A stretch of DNA of 57,835 nucleotides, taken from positions 1-57,835 of the forward strand of contig JAAENP010000515.1 in the NCBI GenBank assembly GCA_024224155.1, in the 5' to 3' direction. The first letter of the stretch is position 1. Each line of letters begins with the position of its first letter. Origin of the DNA: a bacterium (GTDB lineage Bacteria > Acidobacteriota > Thermoanaerobaculia > Multivoradales > JAHEKO01). Positions 44,591 through 53,537 of this stretch are shown here, piece by piece. The notes below the pieces were generated by a model. It saw only the letters and a program-made list of their open reading frames with translations, did not search any database and was not told where the DNA came from. A program made the position numbers and the translations under genes.

Positions 44591-46909
44591 ATGATGGACC
44601 AGCCCCAGAATTTCGGCCAGTTTCTCCTATTCCAGAAGAGCGAATCGAATAGCTACCGATCGTGTTATCGGGCCGGTGTCACCCGCGGCCGGGCGATCGA
44701 GCGGATCATCCGGCTGGAAGTCCTCGACCAGCCTGATATCGACGCCGAACGGGTGCTCAGTGGCCTGGATTCCTCGGCAAGTCTCCAGGAGAAGCTCAAA
44801 GACCCCCACATAGCCGCCGGTGCCGGCGTCGGACAGGTCGAGGGAAGCCCGTATGCAGCCTACGATTTCAAGCTGGGCACGACACTCTCGGCATTCCTGA
44901 GCGCCGCGCGGCGACGCTCCTTCCCGGTTCCCTTCGACCAGGCGCTCTTCATAGGCGAACGAATCGCACTGGCCCTGGCCGCCGCCTATCGGATCGAGCA
45001 CGACGATCGTCATGTGCTCCATACGTTCCTGACTCCGGATTCGGTCTTGCTCTCGAACGAAGGCGAGGTCAAGGTCGGCGGATTCGAGTTCGGACGCGCT
45101 CTGCGCGATCAACTTGCCGGGCGCCCCTTCTGCGCGCCTTACCTTTCGCCCAAGTGCCGTGCAGGCCAGGCTCCGCTCGATCAAGACGACGTGTTCTCGC
45201 TCGGTTCAATTCTGTACGAGCTGGTAACCGGAGAGATTCTCGCCATCGAAAACGTCGATCTCGACCATATGGTCGTCCAAGCGACCGGCGAACCGGCCCC
45301 GGAGAGCCTGCGACTTCTCCTCGAGGGGAGCTTCGCACCGACAGCGAGTCGAATCCCGCACGTCATGGCCTGGCAGCAGAGTCTGGGCCGGCTCATCTTG
45401 GACGGCGAGTACAACCCCACGACATTCAATCTGGCCTTCTTGATGCACACTCTCCTTCGAGACGAGCTCGAGCGCGGAGTCGAGGACCTCAAGAAGGAGA
45501 AGAGGTATGTGCTTCCTCAACCGAGAGAGAGTGAGTCGACCGAAGAGGCGACAGCTGAGATCTCGACTACGCTTTCATCAGTAACCGAGGTACCCGAAAA
45601 CGTCGAGGAGCCCGACGTGGAGCTCGCCCCCGGCGATCACGACGAGCCGACGGCCACCGGAGTCGAAGCACTATCCTGGGCGCACGCGGCTGAGGTACCC
45701 GGTATAGCAGCAGACTCGGCCGGCCGCAGACCCTTCTGGCTCGGCTTTGCGGTTTCCGTCGTCGCCGCAAGCGCTGTACTGGGCGCACTCTTGGTTTTCG
45801 GAAGCAGCGCCGAAGAATCCGCCACGAGCCCGCTGGCTGCTCCGGCAAACGCAACCACGCGACTTCCGCTGGTCGAGGAGACGCCGGTGTCCTTGCCAGA
45901 GCCTCCGCCGACCGACCCTGGGGATGCCGAAGGGTCGCAGACCCCGTCGGCGCCCGTGGTGCTCAGCGAGGTCGTCAACGGAGAAGTCGGCCAGCCCCTG
46001 GACGAGGAGGAGGTTCGCCGGGTCGTAGCCGAGCGCGCAGAGGAGATCGAGCGCACACTCAAGGCCGAGTACGAGCAACAGCTGGAGAGCCTGCGCTCAG
46101 AGATCATCGAGAGCCGAGAGCGCGAGCTCGCAGCCGAGATGGAAGCGGCGCCGCCTGAAGAAGTCGTCAGCCCTTTCAGCGAAGCGGCCCGAGTCACCGA
46201 AATCGCATCCCTTCAGAGCGGACTCCAAAGCGAGGGAACCCCCGAGACGCCTCCGATGGATGCCGTGAATGCCCTACCGCAGCCGGCCGGGACCGAACAA
46301 GCCGCTCCAGCCCCGGGCGGCGCGCTCGCGGCTCGGGATGAGCCCTTGACTCCGGCTCCGACGGACCCAGCCGCTCGAGCAGCGGCAGCGACCGAGAACG
46401 AGCCGCTCGAGACCCAGAATGCAGCGAACCGGTCGATGCCGGCGCTGGAGCCTCCAGCAAAGGCTCCTTCCCCTGTCGCGCCGAAGAACCAGGCGCCGAC
46501 TCCGGACGAACTCGTCCGGTTGTCGCCACCGCGGCAAACGGCGAAACCGACGGCGACGGCCCCGAAGCCTGCAGCGCAGGCGCCTTCCCCAGCCGCCGCC
46601 AAGATCCAGGCGCCGACCCCCGTCACCGCCAAGATTCAGGCGCCGACCCCGGCCAAGCTCGTGCGGTTGACTCCACCCACCTACCCGCTGGCGGCGCGCC
46701 GACTCCAACTCTCCGCGACCGCCAGAGTCAAGGTCCTGATCTCGCCCCAGGGCAAGGTCAGGGAGGCCGAAGTCCTCGGTCCGCCGCTCGGCAGCGGCTT
46801 CGACAGCGCCGCGATCGCCGCGGTGCGCAGGTCACGCTGGCAGCCGGCCACCAGGAATGGCGAGCCGGTGGAGTCCTGGACCGCGGTCACGATCCAGTTT
46901 CAGCCCTGA
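44591..46909 (+). CDS. pseudokinase-transmembrane-TonB C-terminal fusion protein
   Basis: 772 residues in four parts. (1) A Ser/Thr-kinase-like fold, about 1-290: it has VFSLGSILYELVTGE but no glycine loop, R41 at the usual Lys position, LHTFLTPDSVLL (143-154) in place of HRDLKPENIL, and EFG (166-168) in place of DFG, so it should be catalytically dead. (2) A membrane helix, 382-404. (3) A Pro/Ala/Glu-rich and coiled-coil stretch (about 470-530) with repeats of KIQAPTP. (4) A TonB C-terminal domain (about 690-772) with YPLAARRLQLSATARVKV and ending SWTAVTIQF. The likely topology is cytoplasmic pseudokinase, periplasmic TonB domain. I know no name for it. Confidence 0.8.
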   Translation: MMDQPQNFGQFLLFQKSESNSYRSCYRAGVTRGRAIERIIRLEVLDQPDIDAERVLSGLDSSASLQEKLKDPHIAAGAGVGQVEGSPYAAYDFKLGTTLSAFLSAARRRSFPVPFDQALFIGERIALALAAAYRIEHDDRHVLHTFLTPDSVLLSNEGEVKVGGFEFGRALRDQLAGRPFCAPYLSPKCRAGQAPLDQDDVFSLGSILYELVTGEILAIENVDLDHMVVQATGEPAPESLRLLLEGSFAPTASRIPHVMAWQQSLGRLILDGEYNPTTFNLAFLMHTLLRDELERGVEDLKKEKRYVLPQPRESESTEEATAEISTTLSSVTEVPENVEEPDVELAPGDHDEPTATGVEALSWAHAAEVPGIAADSAGRRPFWLGFAVSVVAASAVLGALLVFGSSAEESATSPLAAPANATTRLPLVEETPVSLPEPPPTDPGDAEGSQTPSAPVVLSEVVNGEVGQPLDEEEVRRVVAERAEEIERTLKAEYEQQLESLRSEIIESRERELAAEMEAAPPEEVVSPFSEAARVTEIASLQSGLQSEGTPETPPMDAVNALPQPAGTEQAAPAPGGALAARDEPLTPAPTDPAARAAAATENEPLETQNAANRSMPALEPPAKAPSPVAPKNQAPTPDELVRLSPPRQTAKPTATAPKPAAQAPSPAAAKIQAPTPVTAKIQAPTPAKLVRLTPPTYPLAARRLQLSATARVKVLISPQGKVREAEVLGPPLGSGFDSAAIAAVRRSRWQPATRNGEPVESWTAVTIQFQP

Positions 46910-46970
46910 ACTTCTTCCGACAGACTGGCCGGTATTGTCACTTGCCTTCGTATTCTGGATAGAAGCCCTT

Positions 46971-46976
46971 TATAAT
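46971..46976 (+). promoter_or_regulatory. candidate -10 element (TATAAT) upstream of the csgG-like gene
   Basis: Perfect TATAAT 44 bp before the ATG at 47020, in a 110-bp gap. No matching -35 at 16-18 bp (the nearest TTGCCT is 23 bp away), so promoter strength is uncertain. Confidence 0.35.
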
Positions 46977-47019
46977 AAGGTTTTGTGCAGACGATTGGCC
47001 GCAGGCCGGGAGGAGACGT

Positions 47020-47733
47020 ATGAAGCTATTTTTCAGGAGTTCGATTGTGGCCGCCGGGGCGCTGGTATTCATGGCAGGCATTGCTGCCGCGGAAAAACCC
47101 TCGATCGGAGTGGCCGAGTTTCGCAACAAGACCAACGCCGGCTGGTGGTACAGCGGTGTGGGCTGGGACCTCGCCGACACGGTCACCAACGAACTCGCTT
47201 CTCTAGGTTCCTTCACCGTGGTCGAGCGAGCCAACCTCGAGCCGGTGCTCCGGGAGCAGGACCTCGCCGACTACGGTCGGGTGAGCAAGGGCACCGGTGC
47301 CAAGATCGGCAAACTCACCGGCGCCAAGTATCTGGTTATGGGTAGCCTGTCGTCGTACGAAGAGAACGTCAAAGGCGGCAAGGGCGGAATCGGCTACAAA
47401 GGTATCCGGCTCGGCGGCAAGAAGAACGAGGTCTACATGGCCGTCGATCTGCGGGTCGTCGACACCACGAGCGGCGAGGTCGCCTTCACGCGCACAGTGG
47501 AAGCGCGGACCGGCGGCAGAGGCTTCAACGTCGGTGTGTTCAGGAGCGGCTTCGGCGGCAACCTCGCCAAGGAGGAGAAGACACCCGCGGGCAAAGCCAT
47601 TCGCGCATGTCTGATCGAAATCGTCGACTATCTCGAGTGCGCCATGGTCAAGCAGGATTCATGCATGGCCGAGTTCGACGCCAAGGAGCGCAAGCGGAGA
47701 GATAGCGCGAAGGGCTCGATCAAACTCGACTAG
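47020..47733 (+). CDS. CsgG/curli-assembly-like lipocalin-independent secretion protein, periplasmic
   Basis: 237 residues. A signal peptide (1-24, no lipobox Cys) and a CsgG-like domain: IGVAEFRNKTNAGWWYSGV, then LADTVTNELASLGSFTVVER, LEPVLREQDLADYGR and AKYLVMGSLSSYEEN. A region of TGGRGFNVGVFRSGFGGN precedes a final Lys/Asp-rich tail with four Cys. CsgG proper is an outer-membrane lipoprotein pore; this one lacks the lipid anchor and is more like the wider CsgG/TolB-N fold found beside TonB and TPR genes. Its role is therefore uncertain. A strong hairpin follows. Confidence 0.75.
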   Translation: MKLFFRSSIVAAGALVFMAGIAAAEKPSIGVAEFRNKTNAGWWYSGVGWDLADTVTNELASLGSFTVVERANLEPVLREQDLADYGRVSKGTGAKIGKLTGAKYLVMGSLSSYEENVKGGKGGIGYKGIRLGGKKNEVYMAVDLRVVDTTSGEVAFTRTVEARTGGRGFNVGVFRSGFGGNLAKEEKTPAGKAIRACLIEIVDYLECAMVKQDSCMAEFDAKERKRRDSAKGSIKLD

Positions 47734-47742
47734 AACGATTCG

Positions 47743-47773
47743 AACCGGTCCGCGGCCTTGCCGCGGACCGGTT
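47743..47773 (+). terminator. hairpin terminator after the CsgG-like gene
   Basis: Perfect 13-bp stem AACCGGTCCGCGG / CCGCGGACCGGTT with a 5-nt loop, ten bp after the stop, followed by GCTTTCCC (a short, weak T run). Confidence 0.75.
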
Positions 47774-47825
47774 GCTTTCCCGAACAACAAGCTCCCGGAC
47801 GGGCAACCCCCTCCGAAACCAGACC

Positions 47826-48548
47826 GTGATCGTCACTGAGCGAAGTGATGAGCTCTTGCTCTTCACACAACCGGATCATGCCGCGCTGGCCGGCTCCTTG
47901 ATGAATCTATGGCGGAGCGACGGTCTCCCCGAGCATCCGCGACGCCAACAGCTGCTGCACGCGATCCGCGAGCACGACAATGGCTGGCGCGAAGCCGATG
48001 CCGCGCCACAGGTCGACCCTGTGTCCGGCAAGCCCTTGACGTTCAACGAGATACCGTCCGAGGATCGTCTCCGGATCTGGCGGCGCGGCGTTCACCGCGT
48101 CGCCGCCGAGGCCCCCGTCGTCGGACTCCTCGTCCTGAAGCACGCGCTCGAGATTCATCCGGACTACTGGAGCGAGGCCGGCTGGAATGAACTCGGAGAG
48201 GACTTTGCCGAGCTCGAAGAGGAGCTTCTGGCGGTTGCCGGAGTCACTCGATCACTGGTCCAGAACGACTACAAGTTTCTCGAGCTCGCCGACACCCTCT
48301 CCCTGGGGGCCTGTGGGGCCTTGGGCACCGACCCCGTCCAAAGCGTCTCGGACCGCTACCGATTCGAGCTCGAGGTGGGACGTATCGCGCTCAGCCCCTT
48401 CCCGCTTGCCGGGGCGACGACTCTGGGCATCGCCTGCCGAACGCTGACCAAAACGACCTTCGAAAGTGACGCGGCCCTCGCCGCGGAGCTCGCCGTCTCG
48501 ACTTGGAGCCGGCTTCCGGTACACGTAGAGCCCCTCGATGGCAGATGA
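47826..48548 (+). CDS. DUF3891 family protein
   Basis: 240 residues from GTG 47826, giving MIVTERSDELLLFTQPDHAALAG, the typical N-terminus of the family; an upstream TTG would lie in the terminator hairpin. HAIREHDNGWREADAAP carries the His/Asp pair expected of an HD-like helical fold, and FLELADTLSLGACGA is conserved. No reaction is known for DUF3891; the histidine and aspartate set hints at a metal-dependent hydrolase (inference). It is 33 bp before the alkyltransferase-like gene. Confidence 0.78.
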   Translation: MIVTERSDELLLFTQPDHAALAGSLMNLWRSDGLPEHPRRQQLLHAIREHDNGWREADAAPQVDPVSGKPLTFNEIPSEDRLRIWRRGVHRVAAEAPVVGLLVLKHALEIHPDYWSEAGWNELGEDFAELEEELLAVAGVTRSLVQNDYKFLELADTLSLGACGALGTDPVQSVSDRYRFELEVGRIALSPFPLAGATTLGIACRTLTKTTFESDAALAAELAVSTWSRLPVHVEPLDGR

Positions 48549-48581
48549 TCCGGCACCGACTCCGTGATAGCCTTTCGCCCC

Positions 48582-49136
48582 ATGTTGGAATCCGCAGATG
48601 CGGGGCAAGTGGCGACCGAAGCCCCTGAGCCGATTCAGCGTGTGCTGGTTCCGTCCGCACTTGGGGCGCTCGGCCTGGAGCTCACCGGCGAGAAGCTGAC
48701 CCACGTGGTGATCGTTCCCAAGGGTCGGGAGCGAAAGGAATTCACCCCATTCGGAGATCTGAAAAGGTCCGAACGCAGCGACTTTCTGGACGAGACGCTG
48801 GGTCGTTTCTCAGAGTACCTGGCCGGCGCTCGCAGCCGCCTCGGAATCGACTATGACCTCGGCCCGTCGGGCGTGACCGGCTTCCCCAGGCGTGTGCTCC
48901 GCGAGACCGCCAAGATCTCGTACGGGAGAGTCCGCACTTACCAGCAGATCGCTTCGGCGGCCGGAAACGGGGGGGCCTACCGTCAGGTTCTGGCAATCCT
49001 CCTGACCAACCCACTGCCGCTGGTGATCCCCTGCCACCGGGTCGTGACCGTAAAGTCGGGGCCCGGCAGCTATGTTGCCGGGCCCAAGAAAAAGCTTTGG
49101 TTACTGCGCCTGGAACAGCGCGGCTTGACGATTTAG
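48582..49136 (+). CDS. O6-alkylguanine-DNA alkyltransferase-like protein
   Basis: 184 residues from ATG 48582 (a GTG 18 bp upstream is possible). The C-terminal MGMT domain has FPRRVLRETAKISYGRVRTY, YRQVLAILLTNPLPLVIPCHRVV with acceptor C151, and GPKKKLWLLRLEQRG. The family transfers alkyl groups from O6-guanine to this Cys. The N-terminal half is the ferredoxin-like domain. Active-site Cys and His are present, so it may be functional; the catalytic glutamate neighbourhood differs slightly. It ends 4 bp inside the convergent PEGA gene. Confidence 0.88.
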   Translation: MLESADAGQVATEAPEPIQRVLVPSALGALGLELTGEKLTHVVIVPKGRERKEFTPFGDLKRSERSDFLDETLGRFSEYLAGARSRLGIDYDLGPSGVTGFPRRVLRETAKISYGRVRTYQQIASAAGNGGAYRQVLAILLTNPLPLVIPCHRVVTVKSGPGSYVAGPKKKLWLLRLEQRGLTI

Positions 49137-50140
49137 GCCTCGTCGAGCTCGACCCGCAGCGCGGTTTCTTCGCCGGAGTCCACGAAGAAGGCGATCTCCT
49201 CCGAGTCGAAACCGGGCCGGACCACCTCGAGGGTGTGCTTCCCGGGCGAAACCATCAGGCCCGAGTGAAGCCGCGCCAGCTCATGGCCGGAACCGAGGAA
49301 GCGACCGTCCAGATAAATCGAGGCATCCACCGGATCGATTTCCAGGGTGAGCCTGCCCGGCTCCTCGCGAGCGTCCATACGGTCCGAGCGCCGAGCCGAA
49401 CCTCGATCGGTGTCAGCCGGCTGGCGGTAGCTCTGGACTTCTTGGCGTTGGCGCAGCTCATCTCGGTCGAAAGCCGTCAACTCTTCCGCCGGGATTGCTT
49501 CGCCCGGCACCATGTGGTGATCGATATCGAGCACCACGCCTTCGAGCACGTTCACCTCGCGCCGTACGGTCTCGAATCCCTGCCTATAGAGGATTAGCTC
49601 GTGCCGGCCGTCCCCGAGCCAGAGGTGCCCGGGATACCCGTCAAACCGACCGGCCGTTCCGACGTACTGGCCGTCCACCCACACCTCGGTCTTCTTCGGA
49701 CGAACGTTGAGATCCAGCGCGCCAAAGTCGCTGTAGTGCCGAGGATGATAGGGATAGTAGACAGGGTAACCGTAGTAGAACGGGCTGTAGTAGTAGCCCC
49801 CGTAGCCGCCGTAGTAGGCACCCCAGCCGCCGTAGTATCCCAGCCCGAAACCGTAGCTATAGTGAGAGCGGCGGTGGTGGCCCCGGTAGCCGTGATGCCC
49901 GCGAGACCCCCTGCTGCGTTCGCTCCCACCGCTGCGCGTCGAAGCCGCTCCGCGCGAACGACTGGGGCCGCTTCGACTCACGGCGGTTCGACCCGAGCTG
50001 CCCCGGCTCTGTGAGCTGTCCGAAACCGATGTCCTGCTGCGCGCCTGTTCCGCGAAGCTCTGGCTCGCGCTGAAGGCGCCGATCGCCACCACGAGTCCGG
50101 CGGTGAGAACGAGTTTCTTTGAGAGTTGCTTCTGGATCAT
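49133..50140 (-). CDS. secreted PEGA-domain protein with Gly/Tyr-rich region
   Basis: 335 residues. A signal peptide (1-30), then a Ser/Arg/Gly-rich low-complexity zone (33-95), a Gly/Tyr-rich stretch (about 95-130), and two PEGA domains: LDLNVRPKKTEVWVDGQYVG and LTLEIDPVDASIYLDGRFLG. PEGA domains are small beta-sandwiches, in this phylum usually on surface proteins. The aromatic Gly-rich part may form fibres or bind the wall (inference). No catalytic residues are apparent. The leader region upstream (50141-50160) has AGGAGG close to the ATG. Confidence 0.75.
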   Translation of the reverse strand: MIQKQLSKKLVLTAGLVVAIGAFSASQSFAEQARSRTSVSDSSQSRGSSGRTAVSRSGPSRSRGAASTRSGGSERSRGSRGHHGYRGHHRRSHYSYGFGLGYYGGWGAYYGGYGGYYYSPFYYGYPVYYPYHPRHYSDFGALDLNVRPKKTEVWVDGQYVGTAGRFDGYPGHLWLGDGRHELILYRQGFETVRREVNVLEGVVLDIDHHMVPGEAIPAEELTAFDRDELRQRQEVQSYRQPADTDRGSARRSDRMDAREEPGRLTLEIDPVDASIYLDGRFLGSGHELARLHSGLMVSPGKHTLEVVRPGFDSEEIAFFVDSGEETALRVELDEA

Positions 50141-50339
50141 CGGCTACCTCCTTGTTGCCCATCTCCGAGCATGCGTCCATTGGTCTAGTTTGCAAGCTCC
50201 AGACCAGCGTCGCCGAAACTGAGGTAGCCGGAAGGAGCAAGCGCTCCGGTCTCAAACGGCCCGATCGGCACGGACTTGGCTGTCCTCTGACGAGGTCAAT
50301 TCCGCCGATCTCCTGTACACCCTCTCTCCCAGCGCCGCA

Positions 50340-51329
50340 TCATTGGACGCAAAGCTCGAAGGGCCTGACGCTGGGCTTCGCCGGAAGAACCTCGGCGATC
50401 TCGGACAGCGCATCCACGACCTGGCGACGCCTCTCCGGCGGTGCCAGCACGGCCACACAGCCGCCTCCACCCGCACCACAGGCCTTGCCCCCCCAGGCGC
50501 CGGTGTCCGTCGCCAATCGCAACATGTCCTCGATCCGGGGCGTGGAAATGCCTTCTGCCAGTTCGCGTCTGTGGGCCCACTCGCGGGACATCAACTCACC
50601 GACCCGCTCGAGGCTTCCCGCCCGAAAGGCCTCCACGACGGCACGAGCCGTACGCGCGATCTCCGTGAAACCCTCGATCACCGCGGGATCGCCATCGAGC
50701 CGGCGGCGAACGATGCGCCAGTTGTTTCCCGCAGAGAAGTGGCTCTCGCCCGAATAGGCCACAACCAGCGAAGCTCCAAGCGCCTCCCAATCCGCTTCCA
50801 GGCTCTCGACCCGCTCGCCACCCGGCTCGTGCTCGATCGCGAGCAGCCCGCCACAGAGAGCCGGCAGGTGGTCCTGTCGACCGGTCGGCAGGCCCATCAA
50901 CCGGGCTTCGACATCTCGCGCAAACCGGCTCCGAGCGTCAACGCTCTTTTCGACTGTACCGGCGAACTTCTCGGCTGCGGCAACGAAAGCGACCGCGATC
51001 GCGGAGCTCGCTCCCAGGCCTCCGCCTTTCGGTGAATCGCTGTGAATCTCGATCTCGAGCGCCTCGAGCTCGAGACTCGAGACCAGGTGGCCAACCAGAG
51101 CCGTCGAAGGGTCGACCAGCCAGTGGGCCAGATCGCGGGTCGTCCGCACGGTCGCGCCGGTCACCAGCCGGTACTCGCCATGGCTCGGCCGCAGCACTAC
51201 CTGGGTTGCGATGTCGACTGCCAGGCCGACCGTGACCGCACCCGGGTGGAGCAGTCCCAGGGGCCAGATATCCAGGGTACCGCCAGCAAAATCGACACGG
51301 CACCACGTGCGGGCGGAAACCTCTTTCAC
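50340..51329 (-). CDS. GHMP-family sugar kinase
   Basis: 329 residues. N-terminal motif TWCRVDFAGGTLDIWPLG, the ATP-binding SPKGGGLGASSAIAVA, and the C-terminal motif 3 KACGAGGGGCVAVLA are all in place. The closest pattern is D-glycero-D-manno-heptose 7-phosphate kinase (HddA) or a fucose/sugar 1-kinase; both use the DFAGG opening. Such an enzyme would supply LPS or nucleotide-sugar synthesis, consistent with rmd and lptD in the window, but the substrate cannot be fixed from sequence. It is 5 bp after the M23 peptidase. Confidence 0.8.
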   Translation of the reverse strand: MKEVSARTWCRVDFAGGTLDIWPLGLLHPGAVTVGLAVDIATQVVLRPSHGEYRLVTGATVRTTRDLAHWLVDPSTALVGHLVSSLELEALEIEIHSDSPKGGGLGASSAIAVAFVAAAEKFAGTVEKSVDARSRFARDVEARLMGLPTGRQDHLPALCGGLLAIEHEPGGERVESLEADWEALGASLVVAYSGESHFSAGNNWRIVRRRLDGDPAVIEGFTEIARTARAVVEAFRAGSLERVGELMSREWAHRRELAEGISTPRIEDMLRLATDTGAWGGKACGAGGGGCVAVLAPPERRRQVVDALSEIAEVLPAKPSVRPFELCVQ

Positions 51330-51334
51330 GGCTT

Positions 51335-52687
51335 CTACTTGGTACCGACAGACGAGCTCGAAGAGCTGCTCGAACCTGCGTCGGCGAGCTGCGCCACCTC
51401 GGCCAACCGCGAGGGTTCGAACGTCTTGCCCTCGTTCATGCTCAGCCGCAGCTCATCGCGCCATGCCAAGAACTCGGGCAGGCGGCGATGGGGCACCGGA
51501 TCCGCCGGAACGCTTTTCAGAGACAGCGGATCGATCCAGCGGCCATGGCGCTGCACCCGATAGTCGAGGTGGGGCGCGGTCGAAAGCCCGGTGCTCCCGA
51601 CATAGCCGATCACGTCGCCCTGCATGACTCGCCGGCCGGAGCGAATCCTCTTGGCGTAGCCGGACAGATGGAGGTACGCGGTGAGATAGCTATTCGGATG
51701 GCGAATCTTGACGGTCTTGCCTCCGCCCCGATCCCAACCGGCCGAGACCACGGTGCCGTTCGCGGTGGCTCGCACCGGCGTGCCGATTCGAGCTCCATAG
51801 TCGACGCCGTAGTGAGGGCGATAGCGCTTCAGAATCGGGTGGAAACGCTTTCGGCTGAAGCGCGAAGTAACCCGCGAGTAACGCAGTGGCGAGCGTAGGA
51901 ACATCTTCTTCAGCGGCCGGCCGTCGGCATCGTAATAGGCACCGTCGTCGCCGAATCTGTAGGCTTCGAGAAGACGACCTCCGTTCTCGTAGGAAACTCC
52001 GAGAATCGAGCCGAGTCCGTCAGCGACTCCATCCAGGTACACCGTCTCGTAGAGAATTCGAAAACGGTCGCCGGTCCTGAGATCGCGGGTAAAGTCCAAA
52101 TCCCACTGAAACACGTCGGCCATCAGAATGGCCAGGTTGATCTCGCCTCCGGCGGAGGCGATCGCGGTTTCCAGCGCACCCTCCAGAGTCCCCTCTATCG
52201 AGCGCACCTTGACGGAGCGCTCGAACGGGTGCCAGTCTCCCTGCCAGCCATCACCGCTGCGCGCGACTCGCACTCTGCCCTTCCTCGCCATCCAGAGCTC
52301 GAAGAGCTCGACGCTGCCGTCTTCGGCAAAGCTGGCCGAATACTGGTCCGCCGGTCGGATCTTGCGCGGGTCGGCCCAGGGCGAGAGCTCGTCGACGACC
52401 TCCACAACTTCGGATCGAGCCAATCCCACACCGGTGAGTGCGTCGCTCAGGGTTTCGCCGCTCTCAAACGGGTACAGAAGCAGGTAAGGCTCGACGGCGC
52501 CCCGCTCCATCATCGACTGAACCGCCGCAAACGGCACCGTCGGGAAGATCGGATACGGGGACTCGGCATAGGCCGCCAGGCGACGCTCGGTAATGTGCAG
52601 TGCCGCGACGACCAGAAACAGCGGGACGTAGACCCACTTTCTCCAGCTACGCGAAGGGGCTCGTTTGCTGGAAGTGGAGGTCGGCAC
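51335..52687 (-). CDS. M23-family peptidoglycan endopeptidase-like protein, membrane-anchored
   Basis: 450 residues. A membrane helix (about 18-32), an OapA/LysM-like opacity domain with YPFESGETLSDAL, and a C-terminal M23 LytM fold: H292 and D296 in HYGVDYGA, H340 in AYLHLSGY, then H373-L-D375 where the third zinc ligand is usually His. The C-terminus ends with a run of six or more Ser residues. Members cleave D,D- or D,L-peptide cross-links during growth, or act as amidase activators when ligands are lost. The Asp replacement occurs in some families and may still bind metal. Confidence 0.85.
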   Translation of the reverse strand: MPTSTSSKRAPSRSWRKWVYVPLFLVVAALHITERRLAAYAESPYPIFPTVPFAAVQSMMERGAVEPYLLLYPFESGETLSDALTGVGLARSEVVEVVDELSPWADPRKIRPADQYSASFAEDGSVELFELWMARKGRVRVARSGDGWQGDWHPFERSVKVRSIEGTLEGALETAIASAGGEINLAILMADVFQWDLDFTRDLRTGDRFRILYETVYLDGVADGLGSILGVSYENGGRLLEAYRFGDDGAYYDADGRPLKKMFLRSPLRYSRVTSRFSRKRFHPILKRYRPHYGVDYGARIGTPVRATANGTVVSAGWDRGGGKTVKIRHPNSYLTAYLHLSGYAKRIRSGRRVMQGDVIGYVGSTGLSTAPHLDYRVQRHGRWIDPLSLKSVPADPVPHRRLPEFLAWRDELRLSMNEGKTFEPSRLAEVAQLADAGSSSSSSSSVGTK

Positions 52688-52786
52688 TGCCGCTGGGAGA
52701 CCGGCCGGGAGGCCTGAAAGGCTGCTAAAGCTCGACCGGCAAAAGATACCACAGCCCTTTGCCCACCCGTCCAGACGACGAGTCGA

Positions 52787-53263
52787 CTATTCGAAGATCG
52801 GTCGGAGGACCGGCCCGACGTCCGACGGCAGCTTGCCGCGGAAGGCCGGGCTGCCGTCTCTTACGGCCAACAGGCTCGGCAGATAGGTGATCTTGTGCTT
52901 CTTCGAGAACGAGGCATCCGGGTCCAAGAGCACCTTCACTTTCGGCTTCCGGCCCGCGAGGAACTTCTCCACCGCGCCAGCGTCCTCCTGAAAATTGACC
53001 AGAAACACCTGGGCTCGGTCTCCCCAATCGGAGTGGATCTCGTTGACCAACTCGACAATGCCCCTGCATTTCGGAGACCACGTCGAGAAAACCACGAAGA
53101 GGGCGTTCTCTGAGACTTCGTCGGCCGTTATCGCGGTCCCGTCCAGATGGGTCAATCCCGCGACGTCAACCGTCGCCGCGGCGCTCAGCGGTGCCACCAG
53201 AACCGTGGCCAAGGCCAACAGAGCCGCCCAGCCGAGTTTTTCGCGTGGGATCCGGGTAGGCAT
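52787..53263 (-). CDS. thioredoxin-fold periplasmic protein with SxxC site
   Basis: 158 residues. A signal peptide (1-29), then a TlpA/ResA-like domain. The active site reads TWSPKC: the first Cys of WCxxC is Ser63 and the second Cys is C66, so it cannot do normal dithiol exchange. Downstream sequence (LVNEIHSDWGDRAQVFLV, cis-Pro in ITYLPSLLAV) keeps the fold. A chaperone or mixed-disulfide role, or cytochrome c maturation, is possible. Its ATG overlaps the anti-sigma stop (TGATG), tying it to the sigma operon. Confidence 0.75.
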   Translation of the reverse strand: MPTRIPREKLGWAALLALATVLVAPLSAAATVDVAGLTHLDGTAITADEVSENALFVVFSTWSPKCRGIVELVNEIHSDWGDRAQVFLVNFQEDAGAVEKFLAGRKPKVKVLLDPDASFSKKHKITYLPSLLAVRDGSPAFRGKLPSDVGPVLRPIFE

Positions 53264-53499
53264 CAATCCCCGGCCTGATAGTGGCGTAGGCCGCTCAGGA
53301 TGCGCTGTCGCAACTGCTCCGGAGCGACTGCTTTCACGCAGCGTTTCCGCACCACCGTGATCAACCGTTCGGCATAGATCGTCCGGCGCGCGCACTCCGG
53401 GCAAACCGCCACGTGCTTGCGGAACGAGACCAGAAGCTCACCTTCCATCTCGTTGTCAGCGTAAACGAATACGACTTCTCTGACCTTGCGGCAGTCCAT
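53263..53499 (-). CDS. zinc-finger (zf-HC2) anti-sigma factor
   Basis: 78 residues from ATG 53499; a GTG at 53532 would give a longer form. The zinc motif is HVAVCPECA (H29, C33, C36, with C3 probably the fourth ligand), the ZAS anti-sigma type. There is no membrane helix, so it is soluble and probably redox-sensitive like RsrA (inference). It lies between the ECF sigma factor gene and the thioredoxin-like gene, the classical layout for a redox-responsive sigma/anti-sigma unit. Confidence 0.85.
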   Translation of the reverse strand: MDCRKVREVVFVYADNEMEGELLVSFRKHVAVCPECARRTIYAERLITVVRKRCVKAVAPEQLRQRILSGLRHYQAGD

Positions 53500-53537
53500 A
53501 GATCGTCCGAATCCGCCCAAATGGCCCCACACCCCAG

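Noticed and set aside
50141-50339. possible structured RNA between the PEGA and GHMP genes
   Set aside because: A short hairpin (TGGTCT...AGACCA on the minus strand) is visible, but no known riboswitch or sRNA consensus could be recognised.
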